This document shows, one piece after another, positions 1 to 11,345 of a DNA stretch of 64,000 nucleotides. This DNA is from Ahaetulla prasina (Eukaryota > Chordata > Lepidosauria > Squamata > Colubridae), in the NCBI RefSeq assembly GCF_028640845.1, contig NC_080544.1, positions 58,418,711 through 58,482,710 of the forward strand, given 5' to 3'. The stretch's first letter is position 1, and the number at the start of each line of letters is the position of its first letter. The notes below the pieces were generated by a model, which was not told the origin of the DNA, made no database searches, and saw only the letters and a program-made list of their open reading frames with translations. Both the position numbers and the translations under genes were made by a program.

Positions 1-69
1 GCTTGCCAAGAGTCCAGACCTCTACCCCAACGGCCCCAGTCAGGAATGGGAAAAACCCCAAGGGCCCTG

Positions 70-720
70 GTCGAGAATCCACATTGATTTTGCTGGCCCT
101 TCCACGGCCAAACCTTCCTAGTGGTAGTCGGCGCTTTCTCTAAATGGCTGGAAATCATTCTCATGAGATCCATGACAGCCGAGGCAGTAATCGCAGCCTC
201 GCACCTATTTGCAACCCATGGGTTGCCCGACACGCTAGTATCCGATAACGGCCCGCAATTCACGGCAACCCAGTTTGAGAATACTTGGCAGATGAGGGCA
301 TCCGACATGCCCTCTCTGCGCCTTTCCACCCTGCGTCGAATGGCCTTGCAGGCGTTCCGTCCGGGCGCTAAAGAGGCATTGTCAGACTCAAGCCAGGCGA
401 CTGGCAAACAAAGATAGATTTCTTTCTGGCCGTTCAGCATAGAACCCCAGCACTGCTACAGGCAGAAGCCCAGCCGAATTATTGATGGGACGGAAGCTCC
501 GGTGCCCACTTGACCGTTTAAATCCCATTACACACCAGAGGGTTACAAGGGGAACTGGAAAAACTAGAGAAATGGGCATAGGCGACCGAGTGTGGGCCCG
601 CAACTATGGGGACGGCCCAAGTTGGCTAGCAGGGCAAATCATAAAAGCAACGGTCCAAAGTCATACTTGGTTGAGTTACAAGACAACCGAGTATGGAGGC
701 GCCACATAGATCAAATAAGA
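70..720 (+). pseudogene. Broken Gypsy integrase
   Basis: Reading frames on the plus strand show the integrase catalytic core: HIDFAGP around 80-100 (first Asp), THGLPDTLVSDNGPQF around 220-260 (second Asp), then a damaged region near 340-375 where the third acidic residue is expected. One base appears missing there, and the frame runs into a stop near 415. A later frame carries the LRCPLDRLNP and GDRVWARNYGDG segments typical of the integrase C-terminus. The protein would have joined element cDNA to host DNA; this copy cannot. Confidence 0.75.
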
Positions 721-873
721 AAAGAATAGCCGAACAATCCGAGCTAAATGAGACAGACCATGACCACACATTATTTGAACCCACAGCTGACCATAACCGG
801 GAGGCGCAAGACTTAGCTGAGTCCCGGAGGTCCAGCGACGCCATCAGGTTCCCCTTGGAAACAGCAGGAAAAC

Positions 874-953
874 TCTGCAAGTAATCCAAGGCCGGATGGC
901 CTAGAAAAAGAGTCTGCAAGTAATCCAGGGCCGGATGGCCTAGCAAAAGAGCT
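874..953 (+). repeat. Two-copy 37-bp direct repeat inside the Gypsy 3' region
   Basis: Two near-identical units beginning CTGCAAGTAATCCA and ending GGATGGCCTAG-AAAAGAG lie in tandem between integrase and the polypurine tract. Likely a slippage duplication within the element. Confidence 0.7.
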
Positions 954-1119
954 GGGAGGAGCAAACAGCCCCTCCGACCAGCTCAACCCACCCCCAAGGA
1001 CTGAACCGCGCAGGTCCGAAAGAATCAGGAGACGCCCAGGTTATTTGCGTGACTACGTCGAAAAATAACATGTAAATAATATGTAAATATAGGTAAAGTG
1101 TTTTCTGGGAGGGGAGGAG

Positions 1120-1297
1120 TGTTATGTATCTTTAAATGTTTTGGCGGGAAACAAGCACGTTGCTGATTGGTTGAAGCCGCCGGTTAAACAGTATATAAGG
1201 AGAGGTTTTTCCCCAGCCAGGTTGCTGGGTTCACCCTATATTAAAGAGCTGTTGTCACTACCCTGGTCTCCAGCCTCGTTACTTCCCGAACTTAACA
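1120..1297 (+). repeat. Short LTR of the Gypsy element
   Basis: 178-bp LTR bounded by TGTTA at 1120 and TAACA at 1293-1297, a perfect 5-bp terminal inverted repeat. Directly upstream is a polypurine tract. Inside are an inverted CCAAT box (ATTGG, 1166-1170) and a TATA box (TATATAAGG, 1192-1200) correctly spaced for a promoter. Confidence 0.75.
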
Positions 1298-1455
1298 AAA
1301 ACTATTCTTTCAAATGTTAGATAGGGTTTTTTTATGGGTTGTTTTTTTCATTTGTGATGGTTATCTGATAAAGCTATACCCTTTTGGCATAAAATTTTAG
1401 GGGAATATAACATCACTAAGAATTGAATGCTCCCCAGAGTTAAGCTTATTTATCA
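1298..1455. other. Unassigned AT-rich spacer
   Basis: Short intronic stretch between the LTR and the SINE; no coding or repeat structure recognised. Confidence 0.4.
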
Positions 1456-1676
1456 GTGATGCAGTGGTTAGAGTGCAGTACTGCAGTCTACTTCTGCTGA
1501 CTGCCGGCTGTCTGCAATTTGGCAGTTCAAATCTCACTAGACTAATGGTTCATCCTTCTGGGTAAAATGAGGACCCAAATTGTTTGGGGCAATATTCTGA
1601 CTCTGTAAAACCACTTAGAGAGGGCTGCAAAGCACTGTAAAGCGGTATATAAGTCTAAGTGCTATTGCTATTTATG
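1456..1676 (+). mobile_element. tRNA-derived squamate SINE
   Basis: The head GCAGTGGTTAGAGTGCAGTA resembles a Pol III A box, and GGCAGTTCAAATCTCAC resembles a B box. The body TAAAATGAGGACCCAAATTG is shared with the Sauria-type SINE at 33742-34007, and the tail is GCGGTATATAAGTCTAAG followed by GCTATT. It is a common squamate SINE arrangement; the exact subfamily was not determined. Confidence 0.75.
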
Positions 1677-1796
1677 GGACCATTCCTCAAGCTTAAAAAT
1701 TATCTATTTATCTATTTATGTATTTATGTATTTAATTTTAGCAGCCAAAATAATAATTGTGTGACACTGAAAAACTCTAGATAACATAACATTTAA

Positions 1797-4036
1797 GATG
1801 TGGATGAATAAAATCTCTTCAATTGCCATGTTCAAAAAAGCCAACTATGATCTCATAGACACCGATCTCTCATCTCTTGATTGGCAAAATCTATTCTCTG
1901 ACTGTAACACTGCTGAAGACCATTATAACATTTTCTTGCTCGAAGTCAATAGAGTTATTAAACTATATGTACCACTAATCACCACCAAAACCAGGAAAAA
2001 CAAATTACCCATATCAATAAGAAAGCTCCAATCAAAAAATAATCCCTCTGGTGAAAAAACAAAACTGGCTATGTAGCTAACTTTAAAAGCCGATACAAAA
2101 ATATATGCCACCAAATAAAGACTGAATGCACCAATTACCACATCAAACAAGAAGAAAACCTTCTGTGCACAAAATCCAACCGTGCCTTCTAAAATGTTGT
2201 AAACAACAAATTTAAAGACTCAAGATCCATCCCACCCCTAAAAGCACCTAATGATAAGGAATGCAATGATGAAGCAGTTAAAGCAAACCTCTTTAACACA
2301 TTCTTCAGCTCAGTCTTTGTAAACAGCAATGGCTCATGCCCAACATTTCCTAGTTGTACCACTAATAACTATCATGATCTAACACAAATAGATTTCACAG
2401 AAGATAACGTTGAAAAGGCACTACATAGACTAAAACCATCTCTATCTATTGGACCTGAAGGACTATGCGCATATTTTTTTAAAATGCTTTCCAATGCTAT
2501 AGAAGAATCCCGAAGCATAATCTTTGAAAAATCTTTCAGGACCAGCTCTCTGCCCAACCTATGGTCACTAGCCATGGCCATCCCTATCTTCAAAAAGGGA
2601 GAGCCCAGTCTAGTCAAAAATTACAGACCAATCTCTTTATGCTGTGTCACCTGCAAAGTCATAGAATTAATCATCAACCAATCCATTACCCTCTACCTAG
2701 AAACAAACAAACTACTCTCTAATAAACAATTTCAGAAAAAAAGTATCCTGTAATTTACAACTTCTACACTGCAAAAACATATGGACTACAAATCCTGATC
2801 AGGGCAAAACAATAGATGCAATTTACATAGACTTCTGTGAAGCCTTTTATTCAGTGGTACATGACAAACTACTTCTAAAACTGAAATCCTATGGCATCTC
2901 CAGACCCCTCCATAATTGGATAACCATGTTCCTGTCAAACAGACAACTAGTGGTCAAAATAGGGAACACCCGATCAAATCCTGCACCTGTTAATAGTGGT
3001 GTGCCCCAAGGAACGTTCTAGGACCAACACTCTTCATACTGTACATAAATGACCTTTGTGATCATATTACAAGTAACTGCATTCTCTTGTATGTAAAACT
3101 ATTTAACACCACCAACAATGTTGCTACCCTTCAAAAAGACCTTGACTTTGTGTCAGAATGGTCAGAAAATTGGCAACTCCAAATCTCAACCAACAAATGC
3201 TCTGTCTTACACATTGGCAAAAGAATCAGAACACAAAATATAAGTTGAGTGGGCACGACCTTGTAGATGACCCTCACTCTGTCAAGGACCTTGGAGTACT
3301 CATAGCAAATGACCTAAATGCCAAAGCCCACTGTAACAACATTGCCAAAAAGGCATTAAGGGTTGTTAACCTAATTTTGTGTAGCTTCTTCTCTGGTAAT
3401 ATTACACTACTAACCAGAGCATACAAAACATTTGCTAGACCAATTCTAGCAAATACAGCTCATCTGTTTGGAACCCGCACTGCATATCGGACAGTAATAC
3501 AATTGAACCTGTCCAGAAATATTTCACAAGAAGATTCCTCCACTCCTCTTCTCGCAACAATATACCTTAAGCCACCAGACTTGAAATTTTGGGCTTAGAA
3601 AATTTAGAACTAAGCCGCTTTCGGTATGGCCTAAGCATAGTTCATAAAATCATCTGCTACAATGTCCTACCTGTCAATGACAACTTCAGCTTCAGTCACA
3701 ACAATACACGAGCACACAATAGATACAAACTTAAAGCTCCAAACTCGATTGCAGAAAATATGACTTCAGCAACAGAGAGGTCAATGCCTGGAATGCACTA
3801 GGGTATTCTGTAGTTTCATCCCAAAACCCCCCAAATTTTAACTATAGACTGTCTATTGTTGACCTCACCCCATTCCTAAGAGGTCTGTAAGGAGTGCATA
3901 AGAGCACCAGAGTGCTTACTGTCCCTGTCCTAATGTTCCCTTTAATTGTATTCATTTTATGTAGTCAATTGCATGCTCATACTTATATATATTATCTAAT
4001 ACATACTCAACAAAATAAATAAATAAAATAAATAAT
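1797..4036 (+). mobile_element. Decayed LINE (CR1/L2 group), reverse transcriptase remnant
   Basis: Plus-strand frames interrupted by several stops and indels carry non-LTR reverse-transcriptase motifs in order: KNYRPISL near 2620, IDFCEAFYSVVHDKL near 2830 (core Asp region), SGVPQGT near 3000, and a degenerate active-site block (LLYVKLFNTTNN, where F/YADD is expected) near 3085. A C-terminal region with KDLGVLIANDLN near 3285 follows. The element ends in an A/AAAT-rich tail at 4012-4036. It looks 5'-truncated and dead. Family placement is by motif only. Confidence 0.7.
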
Positions 4037-4039
4037 GTT

Positions 4040-4990
4040 AGAAAAAAATCACAGATAAACTTAAAATAATGAAACATTTGAGACAAGAACCACAATTTTA
4101 TCAAATTTGGATTGATTTTACCTCAATAGCAATAATATGGTAAACTTCACATATGGTAAATCTGTACATGTGCGATACCTGTCTCTTTATTTATATTGGA
4201 TTAAGTTTTTTTTTCTCTTTTTTTTTCTTCATATGCATCTTGGACTTGAAACTGTCTGTTAATAACAGTTCAATAAAAACAACAGGAAAAATGAATTAAA
4301 AAGATCTCCATGTGGTTTCACCACAATGCTTTCCTCCAGGGCTGCCATTCCACTCCGCATATTGCAAGGAGATGATTTTGGATGCCATCAATGGATATAA
4401 ATATTATAGATATGATATTACAAGATATCAAACTTGTAAGCATTGTATTTTAGTGTTAGGGTGAGAAAAAGATGCAGCTGATTATCAGGAATTATGATAG
4501 TGGGGGGGAGAGATCTGGTCCTGTTACAAGGTGGGAGGAAGAGTGGAAATAAAATGGAGGCTGGCTGGTTGGAAAGAAAGTCTCTGTTTATTTGGTTTAC
4601 AGAAATTTCAGTGACTGAATGGATGGATTTTTATAGGGTTCTGGGATTAAGTATTAATTTACTTAGTATCATCCACAAAATGTATGTCATTCATCTAAAA
4701 GGAAGTTGTTTAATTAGGTTAAGGCAGAACATATCCTGACAGATGGTGAAGGGGGAGAAGGGAAAGACACTACCATATAAATCAAGTCCTAATATTACAA
4801 TTCATGGTTGATAACTATACCAATAAATGAACACCAAAATTATATGTTGCTTTTGTTAATTTTAATTATGCCTTTGACTCAACTTCCAGAAAAAGGTTAA
4901 GACAAAAATTGAATAAATCCTCAGTTGATAGTTTTTGCTTCTATCTTCATAAAAATTCCATGATAGTTTAAAAATAAAAATCTATCCAAG
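4040..4990. other. NEURL1: Intron 3 sequence, no feature recognised
   Basis: AT-rich sequence with short T and GAAA tracts. I see no supported gene or clear repeat. Confidence 0.4.
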
Positions 4991-5642
4991 ATTTTATGCC
5001 AGGGAAATCTTGACAAGTTTTCAATATTTTTGAAAAGCATTTCTATCTCCTCTCGTAAGCAGATGATGTAGTAGTACTGGCATTAATAAAGGTTACTTTA
5101 CAGAGCTACGTTCTTCTCAGAATTCTGCTCTGAGAAAGTTTTGAGATCAGTTATGAAAATAACTTATTGCACAGCCCATAAAGTTCATAGACTATAGATG
5201 GACACTAAATGGTCATGAGATGCAATAGACCATACAATTTAAGTACCTGGGTAATATAATATCTCAGAAAGCTTTAGAATACACAATTCAGGGGAATTAA
5301 CTTTGGCTATTCAAAATTTCTACAGAACTTGGGGAGTATTATTTCTAGCTGCAATTAAATGATTTATTGCTAAAGCCCAAATACAGCATCTGTACACAAA
5401 TAGGACCCTATAAAAACATCTTAAGATTGGAGTCCCTATGGTCTAATCTTTTTATGGTCTGGTCTCTCTGATTTCCTCTGGCAAATTTATTAGTAAATGG
5501 TAAGGGGCCACCTTACATAATTTAAATTACTGTGACTTCTCACTGGAAGCCAATTAGCCTTAGCTCATGATCATACTAAAGCCAAGGTAGGCAGAGAATA
5601 GTATATATAGAAAGTCAGGAAGCAAAATCCTATTAGGTTTTT
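4990..5642 (+). mobile_element. R4/Dong-like LINE remnant, left part
   Basis: Broken plus-strand frames include a YADDVVVLA-like active site near 5050, then QFKYLGNI near 5235 and a KAQIQHLYTN-like stretch near 5375, the order seen in squamate R4-type LINEs. Frames are heavily broken. The block is cut at about 5642 by a Snake1 insertion and resumes beyond 6321. Assignment to R4 rather than another LINE is tentative. Confidence 0.5.
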
Positions 5643-6321
5643 TTGAGGAATTATTGAGTCTGTCATTTGCACCTCTATAACTGTCTGGTTTGGTTCTGCA
5701 ACCCAACAGGAAAGACACAGACTTCAGAGGATAATTAGAACTGCAGAAAAAATAATTGCTACCAACCTGCCTTCCATTGAGGACCTGTATACTGCACAAA
5801 TCAAGAAGAAGGCCATGAAAATATTTACAGATCCCTCACATCCTGGACATAAACTGTTTCAACTCCTACCCTCAAAATGACGCTATAGAGCACTGCACAC
5901 CAGAACAACTAGACACAAGAAAAGGTTTTTTCCCAAAGGCCATCGCTTTGCTAAACAAATAATTCCCTCAACACTGTCAAACTATTTACTAAATCTGCAC
6001 TACTATTAATCTTTTCATCGTTTCCATCACCAACCTCTTTCCACTTATGACTGTTGCTGGTAATCCTTATGATTTATATTGATATTGATAGTTCCTGATT
6101 GCTTATTTGTACCCTATGCTTATCATTAAGTGTTGTATTATTGTTAAATTGTACCCTATGACCATCATTTGTGTTGTAAATGTTGTACCTTGATGAAGAT
6201 ATCTTTTCTTTTTATGTACACTGAGATCATATGAACCAAGACAAATTCCTTCTGTGTCCAATCACACTTGGCCAATAAAGTTCTATTCTATTCTATTCTA
6301 TTCTATTCTATTCTATTCTAT
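5643..6321 (+). mobile_element. Snake CR1-L3 (Snake1-type) LINE, 5'-truncated
   Basis: The segment matches the copy at about 51630-52427: both encode an IESVICTSI-like stretch, the NLPSIEDLYTA motif and a FTDPSHPGHKLFQLLPSK-like stretch, and both end CCAATCACACTTGG-CCAATAAA followed by a TTCTA array. The 5' truncation is deep, leaving only the reverse-transcriptase C-terminus and 3' UTR. It is inserted in the R4-like remnant. Confidence 0.8.
6281..6320 (+). repeat. (TTCTA)8 microsatellite at Snake1 3' end
   Basis: Eight perfect pentamers directly follow the AATAAAG of the LINE tail. Microsatellite seeding by CR1-L3 3' ends is a described feature of snake genomes. Confidence 0.9.
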
Positions 6322-6720
6322 GTGACAGCAGGCATCTACTTTGGGTACTCAACCTTTGCCTGTCACATATGTGAGACCGATTGACACATCAGACAATTAT
6401 AGACAAGATACGACATTAGAAAAATTTAATGCTTTGCCTACAGCTATCTTGGGACAATGGTATAAGAAAATTTCATACAATGAATAGCTTTCCCCATGTA
6501 ATAGGTTATCTTGAAACTACTGCTCATTTTCTTATACGATGTAGCCTTTGCCAGGAAATTTGGGCACACTATTTGACTCAATAAATAGAAATTTATTAAT
6601 GAAGATTCAACCCACCCAGATTCATTTTATCTCTGATATTTGCTATCTGATTGAATTAACAGTCTCATATGGTAATGTTCCATCTCAAAGCTGAGACAAG
6701 GAGATGAAAAGAAAAGAACT
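6322..6720 (+). mobile_element. R4/Dong-like LINE remnant, right part
   Basis: Frames after the Snake1 insertion are consistent with the C-terminal zinc-knuckle region of the same LINE, including a degenerate GNLGTLFDSINRNLL-like stretch near 6560. No intact frame. Continuity with the left part is inferred from position and orientation. Confidence 0.4.
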
Positions 6721-7129
6721 GTAAAGTTGTTCTAAGATAAACTATCACTTGACATAAAACTGGGAAAGATGTCAAGTTATAGAAAGAAAAGTTTCCCTTA
6801 GAAAGAAATTTCTTTCAAAGATGTGGTGGGGTAATATTCTAGAAAGATTTTAAGATGTACACACAGAACTGCTTTTCTCAGAGTGATAAGAAAGAAGATG
6901 TTTTTTCTGGGATGGGCTGTTGTCTCTGTGATATTAATTAAAAAACAGCAGGTGTAAACTACATTAAATATTGACAAAATAAATCAGAGCAAAAACTATT
7001 AGAGAAATTCCCTGGTAGACAGAGTCATCTTCAGATCTCAGACTGACAGTCCCCAATGTCAGATGATAAAAGGAAGTAGAAAATTCTACAATATTCTGAA
7101 ATGAAAATGTGACGTAAAAAAAATGTTAG

Positions 7130-7306
7130 TCTTCTAGGAGATTATGGAAAGGCATTCTTCAGTAGCACAAGATGCCAAAACAGTGATAAGCCTATTATGC
7201 CAGATGTTCAAGCTGGCTTAAGAAAAGACTCAGGAACATGAGAGACATTATTGTTAATGCCCACTGGATACAGTAACCGAAAAAGCTAAAGAATACCAAA
7301 ACAAGC
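7130..7306 (+). mobile_element. RTE/BovB-like LINE remnant, 5' piece
   Basis: Broken frames resemble the BovB segment 'FQAGFRKGRGTRD... EKAKEYQK' (here DVQAGLRKDSGT at ~7200 and EKAKEYQN at ~7283). The block stops where CR1 begins and continues past 11346, so the CR1 at 7307-11345 inserted into it. Confidence 0.6.
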
Positions 7307-7455
7307 CCATGCTGGATGCCGGAGCGGTGACGACGGCGATGGCGAGGGGCTATCGCGGAAGACGTCCCGCGGCGGCGACGGTCGCTGCTTTTCTTTCTAT
7401 TTTGGAATCTTCGGGAGAACCTGGGTGATGGACCATCTTAGTTCCACCTAGGACT

Positions 7456-9240
7456 ATGCTGTCTATACCATGCACTTTTTTAGATCTCTTCGTTTCCCTG
7501 CTAAGGGCTTTACCCAATGACTGTCGTTTAAGATCTCGACTGACCAGGATACCACCATTTCTTCAGACTCTGATGACTTTTTCACATAACCAGCTTCTTG
7601 CACTACGAGATGCCCCCCTCTCGCGGGTGTGGCCCTCCTCTCTATCGAGGGCCTACCTTGATGACGGATTTTGGAATCCCGAGAGGTGGCATGCTTCTAA
7701 GAGAGGGTTAAGGAGGTTTTTAAATTCAGCTTTTTGTAAATTTTTACCTAAATCAATAAATGGGTTATGGGGTGGGGTGGGTGAGGGGGCACACCCACAG
7801 GGGGTTAGGCTAGTCCCTTCTAAAGTTCACGGTCTGGAGGTTCATAAAATGGAGGTCTTAGAGGAGGCTAAGGCTCAACCACATGTGGGCATTTCCATCT
7901 GCACGGTAAGTGGGAGGGGCAGGTATGGCGGAAGCAGGGGCTCGTATCATGTCCGGGGAGTGCGTTCTCGCTGTCTGAAAGCGATACCGCACTCCGGGCC
8001 CCTTGGCTTCACTCAGGTCCCAAGTGGCTATATCCTCGAACCTGGACCTTGGTTGATGTTATGTAATGCTAGGTCCGTCATGAATAAGGCCCCCCTCATA
8101 TTCGATCTTATTCAAGAGGGGGGAGCGGACCTAATGGGCATCACGGAGACCTGGCTGGGCACGGAGGGGGGGGTTCCCCTCACTGAGATGTGCCCACCGG
8201 GTTTCCGTGCGTTTCATCAGCCGAGGGCCCAGGGTAGGGGTGGGGGGGTAGCGGTTGTCATTAACGAGAGTCTCGATCCGAGGGAGGTTGCTGTCCCGCA
8301 GATAGCCGGTTGTGAAACCCTCTTCGTGAGGTGGGGCCGGGGGGTGCAGGTGGGCTTGCTGATCACGTACTTGGCTCCTTGCTACGTGACGGCAGCCCTG
8401 CCCGAGCTGCTGGAGATGATAGCCGGGACGGCGGTTGAGACCCCCAGACTTATGGTCATGGGGGATTTCAACCTGCCGTCAGCGGGCGATTCGTCAATGG
8501 TAGCTCGGGAGTTCATGGCTTCCATGACGGCCTTGGACCTGACCCAGGTAGTTGCGGTCCCCACCCACGTCGGGGGTAACACACTGGACCTGATTTTCGT
8601 CTCGGGACAGTGGCTAAATGATCTGGAGTTAGGGGAATTAATATCTCAACCCTTGTCATGGTCAGATCATTTACTCCTTCAGCTTGACTTTCGGACCGCT
8701 ACACCTCACCGCAGGGAGACGGAACCGGTTCGATGGTTCCGTCCCAGGCGCCTGATGGACCCCGAGAGGTTTCTGACGGAGCTTGGGCCATTTCCGAGGG
8801 AGTTAGCCCACGGCTCGGCTGAGGAACTGGTGGCCGCCTGGGATGAGGCGGCCGCTGGCGCCTTAGACCGCGTCGTGCCTTTGCGGCTTCTGACCCGGCG
8901 ACGAACTCGACCAGCTCCTTGGTACAACGAGGAGCTGAGAGAGATGAAGCGCCGGAAAAGAAGCCTAGAGAGCGCCTGGAGGTCCAGCCGCTCCGAACCT
9001 GACCGAACACTAGTAAGGTCATATATTCAGACCTATCTAGTGGCGATCAGGGTGGCGAAACATAACTATTTCTCCGCACTCATCGCATCGGCAGATAATC
9101 GCCCAGCCACCCTGTTTAGGGTGACCCGCTCCCTGCTCACACAGGGGGCTCGGGAGGACCCCTTACAGGGTCGCGCTGAGGATTTTGTTCAATATCTGTC
9201 TGATAAAATCACTCAAGATTCGGGACAGCTTGGACATTGA
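7456..9240 (+). pseudogene. CR1 copy A: APE endonuclease region, frame intact for 594 codons
   Basis: The frame encodes an apurinic endonuclease-type domain that nicks target DNA for target-primed reverse transcription. Visible catalytic-site motifs are LCNARS (Asn204), GITETW (Glu231), MGDFNLP (Asp337, Asn339), NTLDLI (Asp378) and SWSDH (Asp404-His405). The N-terminal ~190 residues have no recognised domain; a zinc-knuckle ORF1 is not seen. The frame ends at a stop at 9240, after which the reverse transcriptase continues in another frame from about 9185, so at least one frameshift separates the two domains. Start choice is uncertain. Confidence 0.85.
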
Positions 9241-10855
9241 TTGGATAGATTCAGGTGGGATGACAGGGACAGGTCTTGAGAATGTTATCTGGGCGGAGTT
9301 CGATCCTGTGACTCCTGAGGACATGGACAGGTTGTTGGGCAGGTTGAACTCCACCACATGTTTATTGGACCCGTGTCCCTCCTGGATGGTGCTGGCCACC
9401 CGGGAGGTTACACGAGGCTGGCTCCAGGAAGTTACCAACGCTTCTTTGTTGGAGGGTGTCTTCCCCGCTGCTTTGAAAGAGGCGGTGGTGAGGCCCCTCC
9501 TCAAGAAGCCCTCCCTGGACCCGGCTGTTTTAGCGAACTATCGTCCAGTCTCCAACCTTCGCTTTTTAGCGAAGGTTGTTGAGAGTGTGGTGGCAAATCA
9601 GCTTCCTCAACACCTGGAGGAAACTGTCTATCTGGACCCGTTCCAGTCCGGCTTCAGACCCGGTTACAGCACCGAGACGGCTTTGGTCGCGTTGGTGGAT
9701 GACCTCTGGAGAGCCCGGGACAGGGGTTGTTCCTCTGTCCTGGTTCTATTAGATCTCTCGGCTTTTGATACCATCGACCATGGTATCCTGCTGCGACGGT
9801 TGGGGATTGGGAGTGGGAGGCACCGTGTATCGGTGGTTCTCCTCCTATCTCTCTGACCGTTCACAGACGGTGTTGGCAGGGGGCAGAGGTCGACCCCAAG
9901 GCGCCTCACTTGTGGGGTGCCTCAGGGTCTGTCCTCTCGCCTCCTGTTCAACATCTATATGAAGCCGCTGGGTGAGGTTATCCGTGGTTTCGGGTGGATT
10001 ATCATCTGTACGCTGATGACACCCAGCTGTACATTTCACCCGAACCACCCCAATGAAGCCGTTGAGGTGATGGGCGGTGTCTTGAGGCCATACGGGTCTG
10101 GATGGGGAGGAACAGGCTTCGACTCAACCCTTCCAAGACAGAGTGGCTGTGGGTGCCGGTGTCCCGGTACAGTCAGCTTACACCATCGCTGACTGTGGGG
10201 GGGGAAGTACTGACCCCAGGAGGGAGTGCGCAACTTAGGCGTTCTCCTGGACGACCGGCTGTCCTTAGAGGATCATTTGACAGCCGTCGCCAGGGGAGCT
10301 TTTTATCAGGTCCACCTGATTCGCCAGTTGCGCCCCTTCCTTGACCGGGACGCCTTACGCACGGTCACTCACGCCCTCGTCACTTCCCGCCTGGACTATT
10401 GCAATGCTCTCTACATGGGGCTCCCCTTGAAGAGCACCCGGAGGCTCCAGTTAGTCCAGAATGCGGCCGCGCGGGTGATAGAGGGAGCACCGCGTTGCTC
10501 CCATATAACACCTATCCTGCGCGGCCTGCACTGGCTACCGGTAGTCTTCCGGGTGCAATTCAAGGTTTTGGTTACCATCTTTAAAGCGCTCCATGGCTTA
10601 GGACCGGGATACCTTCGAGACCGCCTTCTGCCACCGATTGCCTCCCAACGACCTGTGCGCTCCCACAGAGTGGCCCTCCTCAGGGTGCCGTCGACCAAAC
10701 AATGTAGGTTGGCGACCCCCAGGGGGAGGGCCTTCTCTGTGGCGGCACCAGCCCTGTGGAATGAGCTTCCTCCAGGATTACGACAACTCCCTGACCTCCG
10801 GACCTTCAGACGTGAACTGAAGACTCTATTATTTCAGCGTGCGGGACTAGCCTAA
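9185..10855 (+). pseudogene. CR1 copy A: reverse transcriptase, frameshifted
   Basis: Segments in three frames carry the CR1 reverse-transcriptase blocks: [21 protein letters not shown] near 9510, [18 protein letters not shown] near 9640, SAFDTIDHG near 9770 with one Ala codon missing relative to the copies B and C, YADDTQLY-type sequence near 10010, then RNLGVLLDDRLS near 10230 through FRRELKTLLFQRAGLA at the end. Several indels between 9770 and 10230 break the frame around the active site. The final 209 codons are open. Non-functional, but the breaks are few. Confidence 0.85.
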
Positions 10856-10929
10856 GAACAAAATGTTTTAACCAAATTTTAATGGGGGTTTTATTGGTTC
10901 TTACTGTTTTAGTGATCAGGCTTTGATAA

Positions 10930-11345
10930 TATTTAGTTTTAATCTGGGTTTTAAATGTTTATTTATTATATTGTTTTATATTGTTTTAATATGCCTGTGA
11001 ACCGCCCTGAGTCCTATGGGAGATGGTGCGGTATATAAGTTTAATAAATAAAATAAATAAAATAAAATAAAATATTTAGTTTTAATCTGGGTTTTAAATG
11101 TTTATTTATTACATTGTTTTATATTGTTTTAATATGCCTGTGAACCGCCCTGAGTCCTATGGGAGATGGTGCGGTATATAAGTTTAATAAATAAAATAAA
11201 TAAAATAAAATAAAATATTTAGTTTTAATCTGGGTTTTAAATGTTTATTTATTACATTGTTTTATATTGTTTTAATATGCCTGTGAACCGCCCTGAGTCC
11301 TACGGGAGATGGTGCGGTATATAAGTTTGATAAATAAATAAATAA
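10930..11345 (+). repeat. Three tandem copies of the CR1 3' tail, period 143 bp
   Basis: The unit starting TATTTAGTTTTAATCTGGG begins at 10930, 11073 and 11216, exactly 143 bases apart. Each unit holds the CR1 3' UTR motif CCGCCCTGAGTCCTA, GCGGTATATAAGTTT and an AAATA-rich tail. The third copy has small differences and a cleaner AAATA run. Other CR1 copies in the window have only one. Confidence 0.92.

Larger units (their letters stand above)
1..1297 (+). mobile_element. Gypsy-type LTR retrotransposon, 3' portion
   Basis: The plus strand carries the 3' end of a pol gene (integrase), then a poorly coding stretch, a purine-rich tract (about 1105-1119) and a terminal LTR at 1120-1297. The order integrase, polypurine tract, LTR gives the orientation. 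The upstream part (gag, protease, reverse transcriptase) is outside the window, so the 5' LTR and target duplication cannot be checked. Frameshifts in the integrase show a dead copy. The chromodomain-like tail after integrase (GDRVWARNYGDGP-type motif near 575-625) fits vertebrate Gypsy elements. Confidence 0.8.
7307..11345 (+). mobile_element. Long CR1 LINE (copy A)
   Basis: A GC-rich 5' leader (7317-7400) is followed by an endonuclease-reverse transcriptase gene and a 3' tail ending in AAATA-rich repeats. The leader suggests that the 5' end is close to complete. Sequence is highly similar to copies B (17289-24958) and C (34830-37620). It interrupts an RTE element. The 3' UTR block is present three times in tandem. 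Confidence 0.9.

Noticed and set aside
1456..1530. Possible tRNA gene
   Set aside because: A and B boxes are present but the molecule cannot fold as a tRNA and is followed by a SINE body and tail.
7317..7400. GC-rich stretch as a host CpG-island promoter
   Set aside because: It directly precedes the CR1 coding region and fits the LINE 5' leader; no host exon nearby.
10930..11345. Regularly spaced repeats that could suggest a CRISPR-like array
   Set aside because: Units are contiguous 143-bp copies of a LINE 3' tail without unique spacers, in a vertebrate genome.
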